Origin: Ureibacillus manganicus DSM 26584
Lineage (GTDB): Bacteria; Bacillota; Bacilli; Bacillales_A; Planococcaceae
Direction: 5' to 3'
Length of the DNA: 64,000 nt
NCBI RefSeq assembly: GCF_000772945.1
Contig: NZ_JPVN01000009.1
Span: 99,860-163,859 of the forward strand
Under the pieces are notes generated by a model. That model was not told where the DNA came from. It ran no database searches and was given only the letters and a program-made list of their open reading frames with translations. The translations under genes and the position numbers were made by a program. Every line of letters starts with the position of its first letter. The stretch's first letter is position 1. Positions 10,294 to 19,595 of this stretch are shown piece by piece.

Positions 10294-10500
10294 TTACTCA
10301 GCAGAATCAAAATAATCTTTATAATATCCGCCAACTTTTCCAGTATTGTCTACTACGAAGATAAATTCTTCTGTTTCATTTTTCACTTCATATTCTTTAC
10401 CAACTGTTAAAACGTTTGATACTAGATACTTTTCAGCGTTCGTATTAACACATTTTACTTTTCTAATTGTTGGTGCATCTTTCCATTTTAAATTTAACAT
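10294..10500 (-). CDS. Small conserved protein, possibly DUF6501 family
   Basis: A 68-residue soluble protein with the pattern KCVNTNAEKYLVSNVLTVGKEYEVKNETEEF and a C-terminal GKVGGYYKDYF. This looks like the short Bacillus proteins grouped as DUF6501, a compact beta-rich fold; the assignment is from memory. Convergent with telA. No function known. Confidence 0.5.
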   Translation of the reverse strand: MLNLKWKDAPTIRKVKCVNTNAEKYLVSNVLTVGKEYEVKNETEEFIFVVDNTGKVGGYYKDYFDSAE

Positions 10501-10647
10501 AAAATTTACCTCACTTTAACTTTTCACAAATATAATTCTATTTCATATTTTATCCGATTTCCACTAATTTGTGAAATTATATCTAGTCGATTCTATTTGA
10601 AACGGTATTTTTTTCATGTTACCATTAACAAAAAGAGGTGTTTACGT

Positions 10648-10755
10648 ATGTCTTTTGGCGGGTCTTTTAGTACCATACCAACATGGTTTTATATTGTTGC
10701 ATTTATATTTGCAATTGGATTTATCATTGTTTCAGAATGGAACTCTAGAAGTTAA
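10648..10755 (+). CDS. Very small membrane protein (35 aa)
   Basis: ATG at 10648 with AGAGGTG 7-8 bases upstream opens a 35-codon frame: MSFGGSFSTIPTWFYIVAF, then a hydrophobic helix and the polar tail SEWNSRS. One membrane segment (about 13-29) with a charged C-terminus. The ribosome site, spacing and clean helix argue for a real gene. No family recognised. Confidence 0.5.
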   Translation: MSFGGSFSTIPTWFYIVAFIFAIGFIIVSEWNSRS

Positions 10756-10781
10756 GGACGTTTCTACATAAAATATCCTTA

Positions 10782-11711
10782 TTATAGATTGATTATAATA
10801 TTGCATAATATACATATGAAAAAAATTGTTGAAATAATCAAACTGTAGAAATTTGCTTTACGATCACCGTATTTTTTTTCAAGATAAATAATAAATAACC
10901 CGATCATCAGGAATACTAACAAAATCCAAAAATAATGAATCACCAATTTGTAAAGGCCAATTAATACTGTAAAAATAATCAAAGAAGTTAGTAAACCATA
11001 ATAGATATATTTTACCGCACTATTTTTTTCAAAATAATTTAATTTCCTTATGAGATACATTCTCTTGATAATTGAATCTGAAATTGCTCGACCAATAGCT
11101 AATGCTAAAAAAATGAATAAACTCCATGACGATGGTGAGTAAGTAAATGACCCATAAAATGCAAATCTCGTCTCGTTATCAGCTAGCTTACTATCAATGG
11201 AATACCATTGTTTTGTATCAATATTATAAAAAGTATGCTCATCAAACATCTTAAAGTGCTCGGTTTTTCCATTATCATACTTAAATAATAATTCAATAAT
11301 AATTGAATCATGTATATAAGGTCTCGGATCTTCTATCTCCATAGGTTCCAATAAATCCATATACTTTTCAAAGTGCTCTAATACATGTAAATCGTTAATG
11401 GCAATAACATTACTATATAAACTTGATGGTTTCACTTTCGTTTCTTCAAAATCTGTATCTCTAACAAAATAGATTGCTTGTAATGTCGCCTGTTCATGAG
11501 CAGTTTGTATAGGTAACGTTTCATTTTGACCAATCCCAATAAGTATAAAGAGCAACCATAAAACTGCTGCAGTAACTAGACCCATCACAAGAGATTTCTC
11601 TCTATTTGTTTTCCTCATTTTCTTGTCGATAGTTTCCCAAGTATTTTTTTCCTTAATTTCACTTCGTGGAAGTTCGTTTAGTTCGTTCCAAATGGATCTC
11701 TCGTTATTCAT
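10782..11711 (-). CDS. Membrane protein coupled to an ECF sigma gene, putative anti-sigma factor
   Basis: A 309-residue product with a cytoplasmic N-terminal part (about 1-45, charged, helical), one membrane segment (about 46-66), an extracytoplasmic portion of about 110 residues and four C-terminal membrane segments. Its ATG at 11711 overlaps the end of the sigma-factor reading frame by 8 bases and has AAGGGGG 9 bases upstream, so it is the coupled partner. The arrangement is the usual one for a membrane anti-sigma factor, but no zinc HxxxCxxC motif is seen and the fold is not recognised. With the sigma gene broken upstream, it may be an orphan inhibitor. Confidence 0.55.
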   Translation of the reverse strand: MNNERSIWNELNELPRSEIKEKNTWETIDKKMRKTNREKSLVMGLVTAAVLWLLFILIGIGQNETLPIQTAHEQATLQAIYFVRDTDFEETKVKPSSLYSNVIAINDLHVLEHFEKYMDLLEPMEIEDPRPYIHDSIIIELLFKYDNGKTEHFKMFDEHTFYNIDTKQWYSIDSKLADNETRFAFYGSFTYSPSSWSLFIFLALAIGRAISDSIIKRMYLIRKLNYFEKNSAVKYIYYGLLTSLIIFTVLIGLYKLVIHYFWILLVFLMIGLFIIYLEKKYGDRKANFYSLIISTIFFICILCNIIINL

Positions 11712-12195
11712 CTTCAACAACCCCCTTCCATAGTTCTTTTAAATTCCTTATCGCCGCTCTTTGTGTATTTTTTACTTTATCTACACTCCAGCCTAAAATT
11801 GTTGCAGTTTGCTCTATAGAAAGTTCTTCAATTTTCCTTAGGATCAGTACTTCTCTATGTGGCAGTTTTAATTTTGATAGGGCATCAAATAGCTCTTTTC
11901 TTTCCTCATTATGTAAAATATAGTTCATAGCTGTATCTGGCTCACTTAAATCATATTTTTTTAGAAATGGTAGAAAGCTTATCACTTTTTTACGTCTAAA
12001 ATAATCGTAAACAATGTTTCTTGCAATTTTTCGTAGCCATGTTAAGTCACTTGATTATCTTCGGAAATCATGAAGATTTTTGTATGCTTTTAAAAATGTA
12101 TCTTGCATTAAATCTTCTGCTAGTTGTTCATCTTGCACAAGATAAAATATATATTTATAAATGGTTCGATTATGTTCTAAATATAACTTCTGCAC
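11704..12195 (-). pseudogene. ECF RNA polymerase sigma factor with an in-frame stop codon
   Basis: Read from GTG at 12195 (GAAAGGGGG 7 bases upstream) the frame encodes a 163-codon ECF sigma factor. Region 2 has YKYIFYLVQDEQLAEDLMQD, TFLKAYKNLHDFRR and TWLRKIARNIVYDYFRR. Region 4 has REVLILRKIEELSIEQTATI and LGWSVDKVKNTQRAAIRNL. Codon 47, within the usual FRxES-TWL stretch, is TAA (12057-12055), where family members have Glu or similar, so one base (GAA to TAA) would explain it. The rest of the frame is intact, suggesting a recent event, a sequencing error or readthrough. A 93-codon piece from 11985 stays open but lacks region 2. Confidence 0.8.
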
Positions 12196-12253
12196 AGAAA
12201 TCCCCCTTTCCTAATACTATAGACGAACAACTTCCAAAAAAGTGTAAATAAAA

Positions 12254-12293
12254 ATAAAAAAAGACAAATCCCTAATAAATTGGAACTTGTCTT
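12254..12293 (-). terminator. Intrinsic terminator of the lysine ABC operon
   Basis: On the minus strand AAGACAAGTTCC pairs imperfectly with GGGATTTGTCTT, followed by a long T run. Confidence 0.8.
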
Positions 12294-12303
12294 CAAACTT
12301 GTA

Positions 12304-13038
12304 TTATTTTAATGTACGTTTTAAAAATTCCTTTGTTCGATCATGAACTGGATTTACGAGTACTTGACTTGGTGGTCCTTCCTCAACAATTACCCCTTTA
12401 TCCATGAAAACGATACGGTCCGCCACTTCTTTTGCGAACTCCATTTCATGAGTTACGATTAACATCGTATTCCCTTCATCTGCAAGTCTACGCATGACTT
12501 TTAAAACTTCCCCAACCATTTCAGGGTCTAATGCTGAAGTTGGTTCGTCAAATAACATAACATCTGGATCCATCGATAGTGCACGTGCTATCGCTACACG
12601 TTGCTTTTGACCACCAGATAACTGACTCGGTTTTGCATTAATATATTTATCCATACCTACAATTTCTAAAAATTTTAATGCATTCTTTTCAGCTTCTTGT
12701 TTCGAACGTTTTAACACCTTTTGTTGTCCAACTACACAGTTTTTTAATACATTATGGTTATTAAATAAGTTAAAGCTTTGGAATACCATACCTAAATGTG
12801 TTCTGTGCTTGCTAACATCATGATCTTTATCTAAAATGTTTTCGCCATTATAAATTATTTCACCGCCAGTTGGTGTTTCTAGTAAATTAATACAACGTAG
12901 TAAAGTAGATTTTCCCGAACCCGATGATCCAATTAAACAAACTACTTCACCTTTGGCAACTGAGAAGTTAACATCACGTAATACTTCATGATTTCCAAAT
13001 GATTTGTTTAAATGTCTAATATCTATTACTTTTTCCAT
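12304..13038 (-). CDS. Amino-acid (lysine) ABC transporter, ATP-binding protein
   Basis: A 244-residue ATPase of the polar amino-acid uptake (PAAT/GlnQ-type) family. Walker [10 protein letters not shown] (about 37-45), Q-loop MVFQSFNLF, signature LSGGQKQR, Walker [13 protein letters not shown] and the switch His in VTHEM are all intact. It is the third gene of an importer operon; AAGGAGGAG lies 7 bases before the ATG. The PAAT family does not by itself reveal the substrate. The lysine riboswitch at the head of the operon indicates lysine. Confidence 0.93.
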   Translation of the reverse strand: MEKVIDIRHLNKSFGNHEVLRDVNFSVAKGEVVCLIGSSGSGKSTLLRCINLLETPTGGEIIYNGENILDKDHDVSKHRTHLGMVFQSFNLFNNHNVLKNCVVGQQKVLKRSKQEAEKNALKFLEIVGMDKYINAKPSQLSGGQKQRVAIARALSMDPDVMLFDEPTSALDPEMVGEVLKVMRRLADEGNTMLIVTHEMEFAKEVADRIVFMDKGVIVEEGPPSQVLVNPVHDRTKEFLKRTLK

Positions 13039-13051
13039 TTGTTACTCCTCC

Positions 13052-13777
13052 TTACGCGCTCTTTTTATCTGATTGAAAATTATAGTCTTTTGGACCATCA
13101 AGTTTCTTCTCAAATAAACGTAATAATTGTGAAGCAGTGAGCGTCATAATTAGATACATCACACAGGCAATTAAATATGAATCTGCAGTTTTATAGTTAA
13201 TACTTGCAATCGTTTTAGTAACAAAGAACAACTCTGTAACACTAATTACACTTAATACAGCAGAGTCTTTTATGTTCATTATCAATTGATTTCCAGTAGC
13301 AGGTAGTATATTTCGGATTACTTGAGGTAATATAATGTGAACCATTGTTTGGAAATGATTCATACCAATAGCTTCCGCAGCTTCATATTGACCTTTTTCA
13401 ATAGATACAATACCACCTCGAACATATTCAGCCATATATGCACCTGTATTTAATGAAACTACTAAAATAGCAGCTAAAAATCGGTCCATTACAAAACCAT
13501 AAGCAGCAATACCATAGAATACAACCATCGCTTGTACAATCATTGGTGTACCACGGAAGATTTCTACATAAACCGATAATATGAAGTTAACGATTTTTAA
13601 TAAAAATGATTTAAAGGATTTTTTACGTAATGGGATAGTATGCATTACTCCAATAAATAATCCGATAAGAGCACCAATAATTGTACTAAAAATTGCTATT
13701 AACAGTGTAATATAGGCACCTTTTAAATAATTTGGCCAGTTTTGTTCTAATATTGAGAGTATAGACTCTAAACTCAT
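13052..13777 (-). CDS. Amino-acid (lysine) ABC transporter, permease
   Basis: A 241-residue inner-membrane permease with about five membrane segments. The EAA loop region reads EKGQYEAAEAIGMNHFQTMV with a following ILPQVIRNILPA, as expected for contact with the ATPase in the HisMQ/GlnP subfamily. The start at 13777 has AGGAGG 6 bases upstream; an in-frame upstream start at 13819 lacks one. A single permease gene implies a homodimer. Second gene of the operon, 13 bases from the ATPase gene. Confidence 0.92.
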   Translation of the reverse strand: MSLESILSILEQNWPNYLKGAYITLLIAIFSTIIGALIGLFIGVMHTIPLRKKSFKSFLLKIVNFILSVYVEIFRGTPMIVQAMVVFYGIAAYGFVMDRFLAAILVVSLNTGAYMAEYVRGGIVSIEKGQYEAAEAIGMNHFQTMVHIILPQVIRNILPATGNQLIMNIKDSAVLSVISVTELFFVTKTIASINYKTADSYLIACVMYLIMTLTASQLLRLFEKKLDGPKDYNFQSDKKSA

Positions 13778-13814
13778 AAATATCCTCCTAACAACATACT
13801 GTTGTATTAAAGTG

Positions 13815-13844
13815 GACACTGACTATCATTTGATAGTCAGTGTC
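13815..13844 (-). terminator. Perfect 14-bp hairpin between binding-protein and permease genes
   Basis: GACACTGACTATCA pairs perfectly with TGATAGTCAGTGTC over a two-base loop. There is no strong T run after it on the minus strand, so it is more likely an RNA-stabilising or partial-termination element that raises binding-protein output relative to permease and ATPase. Confidence 0.65.
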
Positions 13845-13862
13845 TTGTTAAATGTTTAGTTT

Positions 13863-14696
13863 TTATTTTGGTTGATTTTGAATAGCCGTGTCCATTAGTT
13901 GTTGTCTTTCTTCTTCTGAAATGTCAGCTAACGCAGCATTAATTTTTTCTAAATTTGCATCACCTTTACGAAGACCAATTGCAACAGCAGCATCTGCTTC
14001 GCTAATTTCAAAACCATCTTCTAATTCAATAAATGTAAATTTAGAGTTTGCAGAAGTAGAAGAAATTGCTTCAGGTCTTTCTGCCACATAAGCATCAATT
14101 ACTCCAGTGTCTAGAGCAACACGCATTTCTGTAAAGTTATTCATAGCTACTTCTTTTTGTACATTTGGGATTTGGTCAATCACGTTATAATTTGTTGTAC
14201 CTAACTGAGAAGTAACCTTTGCACCTGCAAAATCAGCTAATGTTTTTGCATTTGCATATTGGCTGTCTGCTTTTGTTACAATTACAAATTCGCTTAAATA
14301 GTAATTATCAGAGAAATCAATAGCTTGTTTTCGTTCATCAGTTGGACTCATACCTGCGATAACTCCATCGATTACATTTGTTTGTAATGCTGGAATTAAT
14401 CCGTCCCAATCAGTTTTCACAATAACTAATTCTTTACCTAAAGCTTCAGCAACACGTTTAGCAATCTCAACGTCATATCCACCAGCATATTCATCAGAAC
14501 CTTCAATTTTCACAGCACCATTTGAATCATCATTTTGTGTCCAGTTAAATGGAGGGTAACCTGCTTCTAAACCAACTTTGAATACTTCTTTTCCTTCACT
14601 TGTTTCTTTCGATGATCCTTCTTCAGCAGAACCACACGCAGCTAAAACTAGAATTGCAAAAAGTGTAGTAAACATAAACAGTAGATTTTTTTTCAT
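13863..14696 (-). CDS. Amino-acid (lysine) ABC transporter, substrate-binding lipoprotein
   Basis: A 277-residue periplasmic-binding-protein family 3 member. The signal peptide ends in lipobox LAAC with lipidated Cys about 21. The mature part shows VGLEAGYPPFNW, GYDVEIAKRVAEALGKELV, WDGLIPALQTNVIDGVIAGM and IDFSDNYYLSEFVIV, the standard cluster-F amino-acid contacts. First gene of the operon, directly behind a lysine riboswitch and its terminator. AAAGGAGAG precedes the ATG. Predicted to capture lysine at the cell surface. Confidence 0.92.
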   Translation of the reverse strand: MKKNLLFMFTTLFAILVLAACGSAEEGSSKETSEGKEVFKVGLEAGYPPFNWTQNDDSNGAVKIEGSDEYAGGYDVEIAKRVAEALGKELVIVKTDWDGLIPALQTNVIDGVIAGMSPTDERKQAIDFSDNYYLSEFVIVTKADSQYANAKTLADFAGAKVTSQLGTTNYNVIDQIPNVQKEVAMNNFTEMRVALDTGVIDAYVAERPEAISSTSANSKFTFIELEDGFEISEADAAVAIGLRKGDANLEKINAALADISEEERQQLMDTAIQNQPK

Positions 14697-14734
14697 ACTT
14701 TTTCTCTCCTTTTTATATATTTATAGGTATATAT

Positions 14735-14764
14735 GAAAAAACGACCTAGAAGATTCTAGGTCGC
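14735..14764 (-). terminator. Riboswitch-controlled terminator of the lysine transporter operon
   Basis: On the minus strand CGACCTAGAA pairs with TTCTAGGTCG followed by six T. It lies between the L-box aptamer and the first gene, so it is the expression platform. Confidence 0.9.
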
Positions 14765-14802
14765 GTGTATGTAATATACCCTAATCCTCAGTTATTCCCG
14801 TT

Positions 14803-14978
14803 TAGAGATAGCACAACTCAAGTACGTTGGGAAACTATACTTGAGACAGTCCTGCAGTTATTCACTGCAGACCCAGCATAAAGCATTGAGCTTACTTTAC
14901 ACTTCGGCGATATCTCCTTCTTTTTCATTTCATCGTTTGCTCGAACTCTATGAAAAACTAATAAATATCGCGCCTCTA
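14803..14978 (-). ncRNA. Lysine riboswitch (L-box) aptamer
   Basis: The minus strand carries the L-box core. A P1 strand TAGAGGCGCG is followed by the conserved GGAGATATCGCCGAAGTG (14917-14900), GCTGGGTCTGCAGT (14877-14864), the closing ACTGCAGGACTGTC, and a 3' CTCTA that closes P1. Long variable stems include ACTCAAGTA/TACTTGAGT. Lysine binding stabilises P1 and favours the downstream terminator, so transporter transcription falls when lysine is plentiful. This is the basis for calling the ABC transporter a lysine importer. Identified by recall of the L-box consensus, not by a covariance search. Confidence 0.92.
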
Positions 14979-15022
14979 CCTCACATGTAAATAAGTGAGG
15001 TTACTATTAAATTGATACCCTA

Positions 15023-15051
15023 ATATTACGCTAGTGTAAACATAATGTCAA
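15023..15051 (-). promoter_or_regulatory. Sigma-A promoter of the lysine riboswitch and transporter
   Basis: On the minus strand TTGACA (15051-15046), a 17-base spacer and TAATAT (15028-15023). The predicted start near 15016 lies about 38 bases before the aptamer P1. Confidence 0.8.
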
Positions 15052-15149
15052 TATAATTTGTCAAAAAACTATCTTAAATGTCAGAATAGTATATTGTTAG
15101 AATATTCCCACTAGTTAAATTATACGTATTCATTGTATTTGAAATTACG

Positions 15150-15183
15150 ATAAAAGCTCTAGCGAATATGTTCGCTAGAGCTC
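15150..15183 (-). terminator. Intrinsic terminator of odhAB
   Basis: GAGCTCTAGCGAA pairs with TTCGCTAGAGCTTTT on the minus strand over a four-base loop. Confidence 0.8.
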
Positions 15184-15191
15184 GGAATTTA

Positions 15192-16442
15192 TTATGAATT
15201 TAATAAAAGATCTTCTGGATTTTCAATTAATTCTTTTACTGTTTTTAAGAAGCCAACTGAATCTTTACCATCAATGATTCTGTGGTCATATGATAATGCA
15301 ACATACATCATTGGGCGGATTTGTACTTCACCGTTAACAGCAACTGGACGGTTTACAATTGAGTGCATTCCTAGAATACCAGCTTGTGTACCGTTCATAA
15401 TTGGTGTAGACATTAATGAACCAAATACACCACCATTTGTAATAGTGAATGATCCACCTGCCATATCGTTAAGTCCTAATTTTTTGTCGCGAGCTTTTTT
15501 AGCTAAGTTTGCGATATCTTTTTCAATTTCAGCAAAGTTTTTGCTATTAGCATCACGAACAACAGGTACTACTAAACCTTCTTCTGTTGATACTGCAATA
15601 CCGATATCAAAGAAGTTATTTAAATGAATTTCATCGCCAACGATTTGTGCGTTAACGTATGGATATTTTTTAAGTGCTGCTACTACAGCTTTCGTGAAGA
15701 ATGACATGAAACCTAATTTAATATCGTTTGATTTTACGAATTCTTCTTGTTTACGTTTACGTAATGCCATAATATTTGTCATGTCAATTTCGTTAAATGT
15801 AGTTAACATTGCCGTAGATTGCTTAACTTCTAATAAACGTTTTGCAATCGTTTGACGACGACTCATTTTTTCGATTGTTACACGATCAGATTGAGCTGCT
15901 GGTGTAAACACTACTGGACCATTTGTTGTAGCTACAGGAGCTGCAACTTGTGCAGCTACTGGTGCTGTTCCGTGAGCTGCAACGTCTTGAACTCTTACGC
16001 GACCTTGTGGGTCAACTGGTGAAATTGCATTTAAGTCAATGCCTTTTTCACGAGCTAATTTACGTGCTGCTGGTGAAGCTACTACACGGTCATTAGAAGT
16101 TTCTTCAACTACAGGTGCAGCTACAGGTGTAGCAGGTTGTGCAGCAATAACTGGTGCTGGTGCTTCTGCAGGTTGAGCTACAGCTTGTGGAGCTGGTGCA
16201 GCTCCCTCACCTGCTTCAACAACTGCAATTACTTGCCCTACTAAAACTGTATCGCCTTCTTCAGCAAGAACTTGAGTTAAAATACCTGCTTCTTCAGAGA
16301 TTATTTCAGCATTTACTTTATCTGTTTCTAATTCAACGATGAACTCGCCTTTTTCAACGCGATCTCCAACTTTTTTTACCCATTGGGCAATTGTTCCTTC
16401 TGTAATCGATTCTGCTAATTCAGGGACTTTAATTTCAGCCAC
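15192..16442 (-). CDS. odhB: 2-oxoglutarate dehydrogenase E2, dihydrolipoyllysine succinyltransferase
   Basis: E2 core of the 2-oxoglutarate dehydrogenase complex of the TCA cycle; 416 residues. Domains in order: lipoyl domain with the [11 protein letters not shown] lipoyl-Lys motif (about residue 43), an Ala/Pro-rich linker, the E1/E3-binding peripheral domain ([18 protein letters not shown], about 120-155), a second linker, and the catalytic acyltransferase domain ending [13 protein letters not shown] with the active-site His and Asp. The start is taken as GTG at 16442 ([12 protein letters not shown], as in B. subtilis OdhB). The AAAGGAGG site lies 7-8 bases before it, too close to the in-frame ATG at 16448. 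Second gene of odhAB; E3 is not in this window. Confidence 0.95.
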   Translation of the reverse strand: MAEIKVPELAESITEGTIAQWVKKVGDRVEKGEFIVELETDKVNAEIISEEAGILTQVLAEEGDTVLVGQVIAVVEAGEGAAPAPQAVAQPAEAPAPVIAAQPATPVAAPVVEETSNDRVVASPAARKLAREKGIDLNAISPVDPQGRVRVQDVAAHGTAPVAAQVAAPVATTNGPVVFTPAAQSDRVTIEKMSRRQTIAKRLLEVKQSTAMLTTFNEIDMTNIMALRKRKQEEFVKSNDIKLGFMSFFTKAVVAALKKYPYVNAQIVGDEIHLNNFFDIGIAVSTEEGLVVPVVRDANSKNFAEIEKDIANLAKKARDKKLGLNDMAGGSFTITNGGVFGSLMSTPIMNGTQAGILGMHSIVNRPVAVNGEVQIRPMMYVALSYDHRIIDGKDSVGFLKTVKELIENPEDLLLNS

Positions 16443-16536
16443 TTTCATATCCTCCTTTAATTTCATGTATGTTCAACTAAAACATACATGCTTCACTACT
16501 AATAATAGCAGTAAAACTATCTTTTATATCATTTAC

Positions 16537-19344
16537 TTACGCGAAAGCGTCTTCAATTACTTTAGCTTGAGCTATTTTATGTGAATCTGCGTCACCTTCA
16601 GATGTTGATGACATTTCTGGACGACCTACATATTTAACTTTTTTGCCTTCCGCTAAATCTAATAAATATTCTAATGCATACTTCCAAGGACCTTGGTTTT
16701 TAGGTTCTTCTTGTACCCAACGAATTTCTTTTGCATTCGGGTATCTAGAAATAATTTCAGATAATTTTTCTGAAGGGAATGGATATAATTGTTCCACACG
16801 TAAGATGTGAGTATTTTCAAAGCCTTCCCCGTCTTTTACATGTTCAGCCAAGTCGATTGTTACACGCCCTGAACCAATTAAAATACGCTCAACCTTTTTA
16901 GCGTTTTTACCTAATCCTGGTTGCTCAATTACTTCTTGGAATGCACCTTCAGATAGATCTTCAATAGATGCCGCTGCTAAAGGATGGCGAAGTAATGATT
17001 TTGGTGTACCAACAACTAAAGGACGAATTGCATCCGTTTCTAACATTTTTGCTTGTCGACGTAATAAGTGGAAGTAGTTCCCTGCATTTGAACAGTTTGC
17101 AACAATCCAGTTGTTTTCAGCAGATGATTGTAAATAACGTTCGATACGTGCTGAAGAGTGTTCAGGACCTTGACCTTCCATACCAGTTGGTAACAGAATT
17201 ACTAATCCTGTTTTTTGTCCCCATTTAGAACGCGCAGCAGAGATGAAATTATCAAACATAACTTGTGCCATATTTGCAAAGTCACCGAATTGACCTTCCC
17301 AAAGTGTTAAAGACTTGTTATGTTCTAAATTATAACCATATTCAAATCCAACAATTGCAGTTTCTGTTAATGGTGAATTATGCACTGCAAATGTAGCTTT
17401 TGAACCTGAAATGTTGTGTAATGGTACAAACTCAGCACCACTGTTTTTATCGTGCAATACTAAATGGCGTTGTGAGAATGTTCCACGCTCTGCATCTTGA
17501 CCAGTAATTCGAATTGGGTTTCCGTCACGTAAAGTTGCTGCAAATGCTAACGTTTCAGCATGACCCCAATCAATTTTACCAGTTTCAACTGCTTCTACTC
17601 GTTTATTTAAAATTTTAGCTAGTTTACTTTGTGGTTCAAAGTTTTCTGGCCAACCTAATAATTCATTATTTATTTGAAGTAAATCTTCTTTTGGTACCGA
17701 TGTATTAAATGCAGGAATGCTGTTTTTCACTGCATCTGGCATTTCGATATCTAAATGATGACCTTTTTCTTCGCCAACTTGTTTCACGTGGTCATAAGAA
17801 GCTTGCATTACACCATAGATTTCTTGATCTAGTTTTGCTACATCCTCAGCTGTAACGATACCTTCATTTGTTAATTTTTCACCGTATAGAGCACGAACAG
17901 TTGGATGTTTAGAAACGATTAGGTATGTTAATGGATTCGTAACAGTTGGATCATCCGTTTCATTATGACCAAAACGACGATAGCCGATTAAATCAATTAG
18001 AATATCTTTTCCAAAAATTTGGCGATATTCAAATGCAAATCTTGCTACATTTGTTACTGCTTCTGGATCATCAGCATTTACGTGAACAACTGGTATTCCA
18101 TATCCTTTAGCTACGTCAGAAGAATATCGTGTTGAACGAGAATCATAGTGTTCAGTTGTAAATCCAATCATATTGTTTGAAATAATATGAACAGATCCAC
18201 CTGTACTGAATCCTTTCGTATTTGCATAGTTGAAAGTTTCTTGAACGATACCTTCACCAGCAAACGCAGCATCACCATGAACTAGAACAGCAAGAGCTTT
18301 CTTCGGATCATAAGTAGGATATCCAGGTTTTGATGTATCTTCTTGTGCTGCACGAGTAGAACCTGTCACAACAGGGCTTACAACTTCTAAGTGTGAAGGG
18401 TTATAAGCTAGTTTTACTTTTAAGCCAGATTTTTTTGTATGTGTAGCACCCATATGGTACTTCACGTCACCCGTCCAACCTTTAGTAATTTCTAAAGAAC
18501 CATCTTCCGGTAAGAAATAATCATTTGGTACATGGGCAAAGTCCGCAAACATCATGTCATAAGGTTTGTTTACAACGTGTGTTAGTACATTTAAACGTCC
18601 ACGGTGTGCCATACCGATTTGAAGTTGATTCATTTTTTCTTCATCAGCTAATTTCACTAACTCATCAAATAAAATGACTAATGTATCTAGTCCTTCAATT
18701 GAAAATCGCTTTTGACCGACAAATGTTTTATGAATGAATTTTTCAAAGTCTTCAATTCTTGTTAATCTTTCTAAAATTGCCTTTTTTTCTTCAGTTGTTA
18801 AGTTTTGTTTTAATGAACCTGATTCAATTTTTGATTGAATCCAGTCGCGTTCGTTTTTATCATCAACGTGAGAATATTCGAAACCGATTTTATCAGTATA
18901 AATTGAACGTAAAAATTCAATTGCTTGTTTCCCATTGGAAACGTTTACAGGCGTAATCGTAAAGAAAAGTGAAGCAGGCATTGCGCTTAAATCTGCATCA
19001 GTTAGACCATAGTAATTCAAATCTATTTTAGTAGTATCTAATTTACGATCCTTTAATGGATATAAATCAGCAGCTAAATGACCATAAGAACGAATTGCAT
19101 CTGCTAATTGTACAGCTGCAAATACCTTTGTCATGTTACCAGGTTGAGCGCTAACACCCTCTGTAGCAACATAACCTTCTTCTTCCACAATAGGAGCACC
19201 AAATTGTTGGAATAATGCTATTAATTCTGGATCAACTTCTTCAGGTGATTGTAGGTACAAATCATATTGTTCCATTACATAACCTAAGTTTGGACCTGAG
19301 AATGCTGACCAAGGAGAACCAACAGCTAAAACATTGTTCGACAT
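16537..19344 (-). CDS. odhA: 2-oxoglutarate dehydrogenase E1 component
   Basis: Thiamin-diphosphate-dependent E1 that decarboxylates 2-oxoglutarate and succinylates the lipoyl group of OdhB. 935 residues, full length for the SucA/OdhA family. The TPP motif begins HGDAAFAGEGIVQE. HRGRLNVLTHVV, GGSVHIISNNMIGFTT, VIYRRFGHNE-like GYRRFGHNETDDP and the C-terminal transketolase-like GMEGQGPEHSSARIERYLQ are conserved. The start at 19344 (MSNNVLAV) has GGAGG 9 bases upstream, while the longer frame to 19368 has none. Upstream of odhB with a gap of 94 bases. Confidence 0.95.
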   Translation of the reverse strand: MSNNVLAVGSPWSAFSGPNLGYVMEQYDLYLQSPEEVDPELIALFQQFGAPIVEEEGYVATEGVSAQPGNMTKVFAAVQLADAIRSYGHLAADLYPLKDRKLDTTKIDLNYYGLTDADLSAMPASLFFTITPVNVSNGKQAIEFLRSIYTDKIGFEYSHVDDKNERDWIQSKIESGSLKQNLTTEEKKAILERLTRIEDFEKFIHKTFVGQKRFSIEGLDTLVILFDELVKLADEEKMNQLQIGMAHRGRLNVLTHVVNKPYDMMFADFAHVPNDYFLPEDGSLEITKGWTGDVKYHMGATHTKKSGLKVKLAYNPSHLEVVSPVVTGSTRAAQEDTSKPGYPTYDPKKALAVLVHGDAAFAGEGIVQETFNYANTKGFSTGGSVHIISNNMIGFTTEHYDSRSTRYSSDVAKGYGIPVVHVNADDPEAVTNVARFAFEYRQIFGKDILIDLIGYRRFGHNETDDPTVTNPLTYLIVSKHPTVRALYGEKLTNEGIVTAEDVAKLDQEIYGVMQASYDHVKQVGEEKGHHLDIEMPDAVKNSIPAFNTSVPKEDLLQINNELLGWPENFEPQSKLAKILNKRVEAVETGKIDWGHAETLAFAATLRDGNPIRITGQDAERGTFSQRHLVLHDKNSGAEFVPLHNISGSKATFAVHNSPLTETAIVGFEYGYNLEHNKSLTLWEGQFGDFANMAQVMFDNFISAARSKWGQKTGLVILLPTGMEGQGPEHSSARIERYLQSSAENNWIVANCSNAGNYFHLLRRQAKMLETDAIRPLVVGTPKSLLRHPLAAASIEDLSEGAFQEVIEQPGLGKNAKKVERILIGSGRVTIDLAEHVKDGEGFENTHILRVEQLYPFPSEKLSEIISRYPNAKEIRWVQEEPKNQGPWKYALEYLLDLAEGKKVKYVGRPEMSSTSEGDADSHKIAQAKVIEDAFA

Positions 19345-19595
19345 GAGAATAACCTCCAAATTTGCCACATGGCAGTTCCTTGTTTCATTTTAGTTATAAC
19401 AAATTTCACCATGTTTCACCAATCGATTTTTTCAATCAATTTGATATCCAAAAGGAATTGTTTAACATGATGAACGTTATTTTTCAATTCAATCTTACTA
19501 CTCTACACAAAAAATACAACTCTTTTTAAATAAAAAGGCAATATTATTTAATTATTCCAAGAAAAAGGTACATGTTAATTAAGAAGATTCTAAAA
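19345..19595 (-). other. Upstream region of odhA
   Basis: AT-rich, 251 bases. A TTATAACT/TAAAAT stretch near 19390-19400 could serve as a -10, but no convincing -35 partner was found. The short tandem GGTGAAAC/GGTGAAAT on the minus strand (about 19408-19425) may be a regulator site. No T-tailed hairpin was seen. Confidence 0.35.

Noticed and set aside
12021..12251. Plus-strand 76-codon frame over the sigma factor
   Set aside because: Opposite strand of the clear sigma-factor reading frame; no ribosome site.
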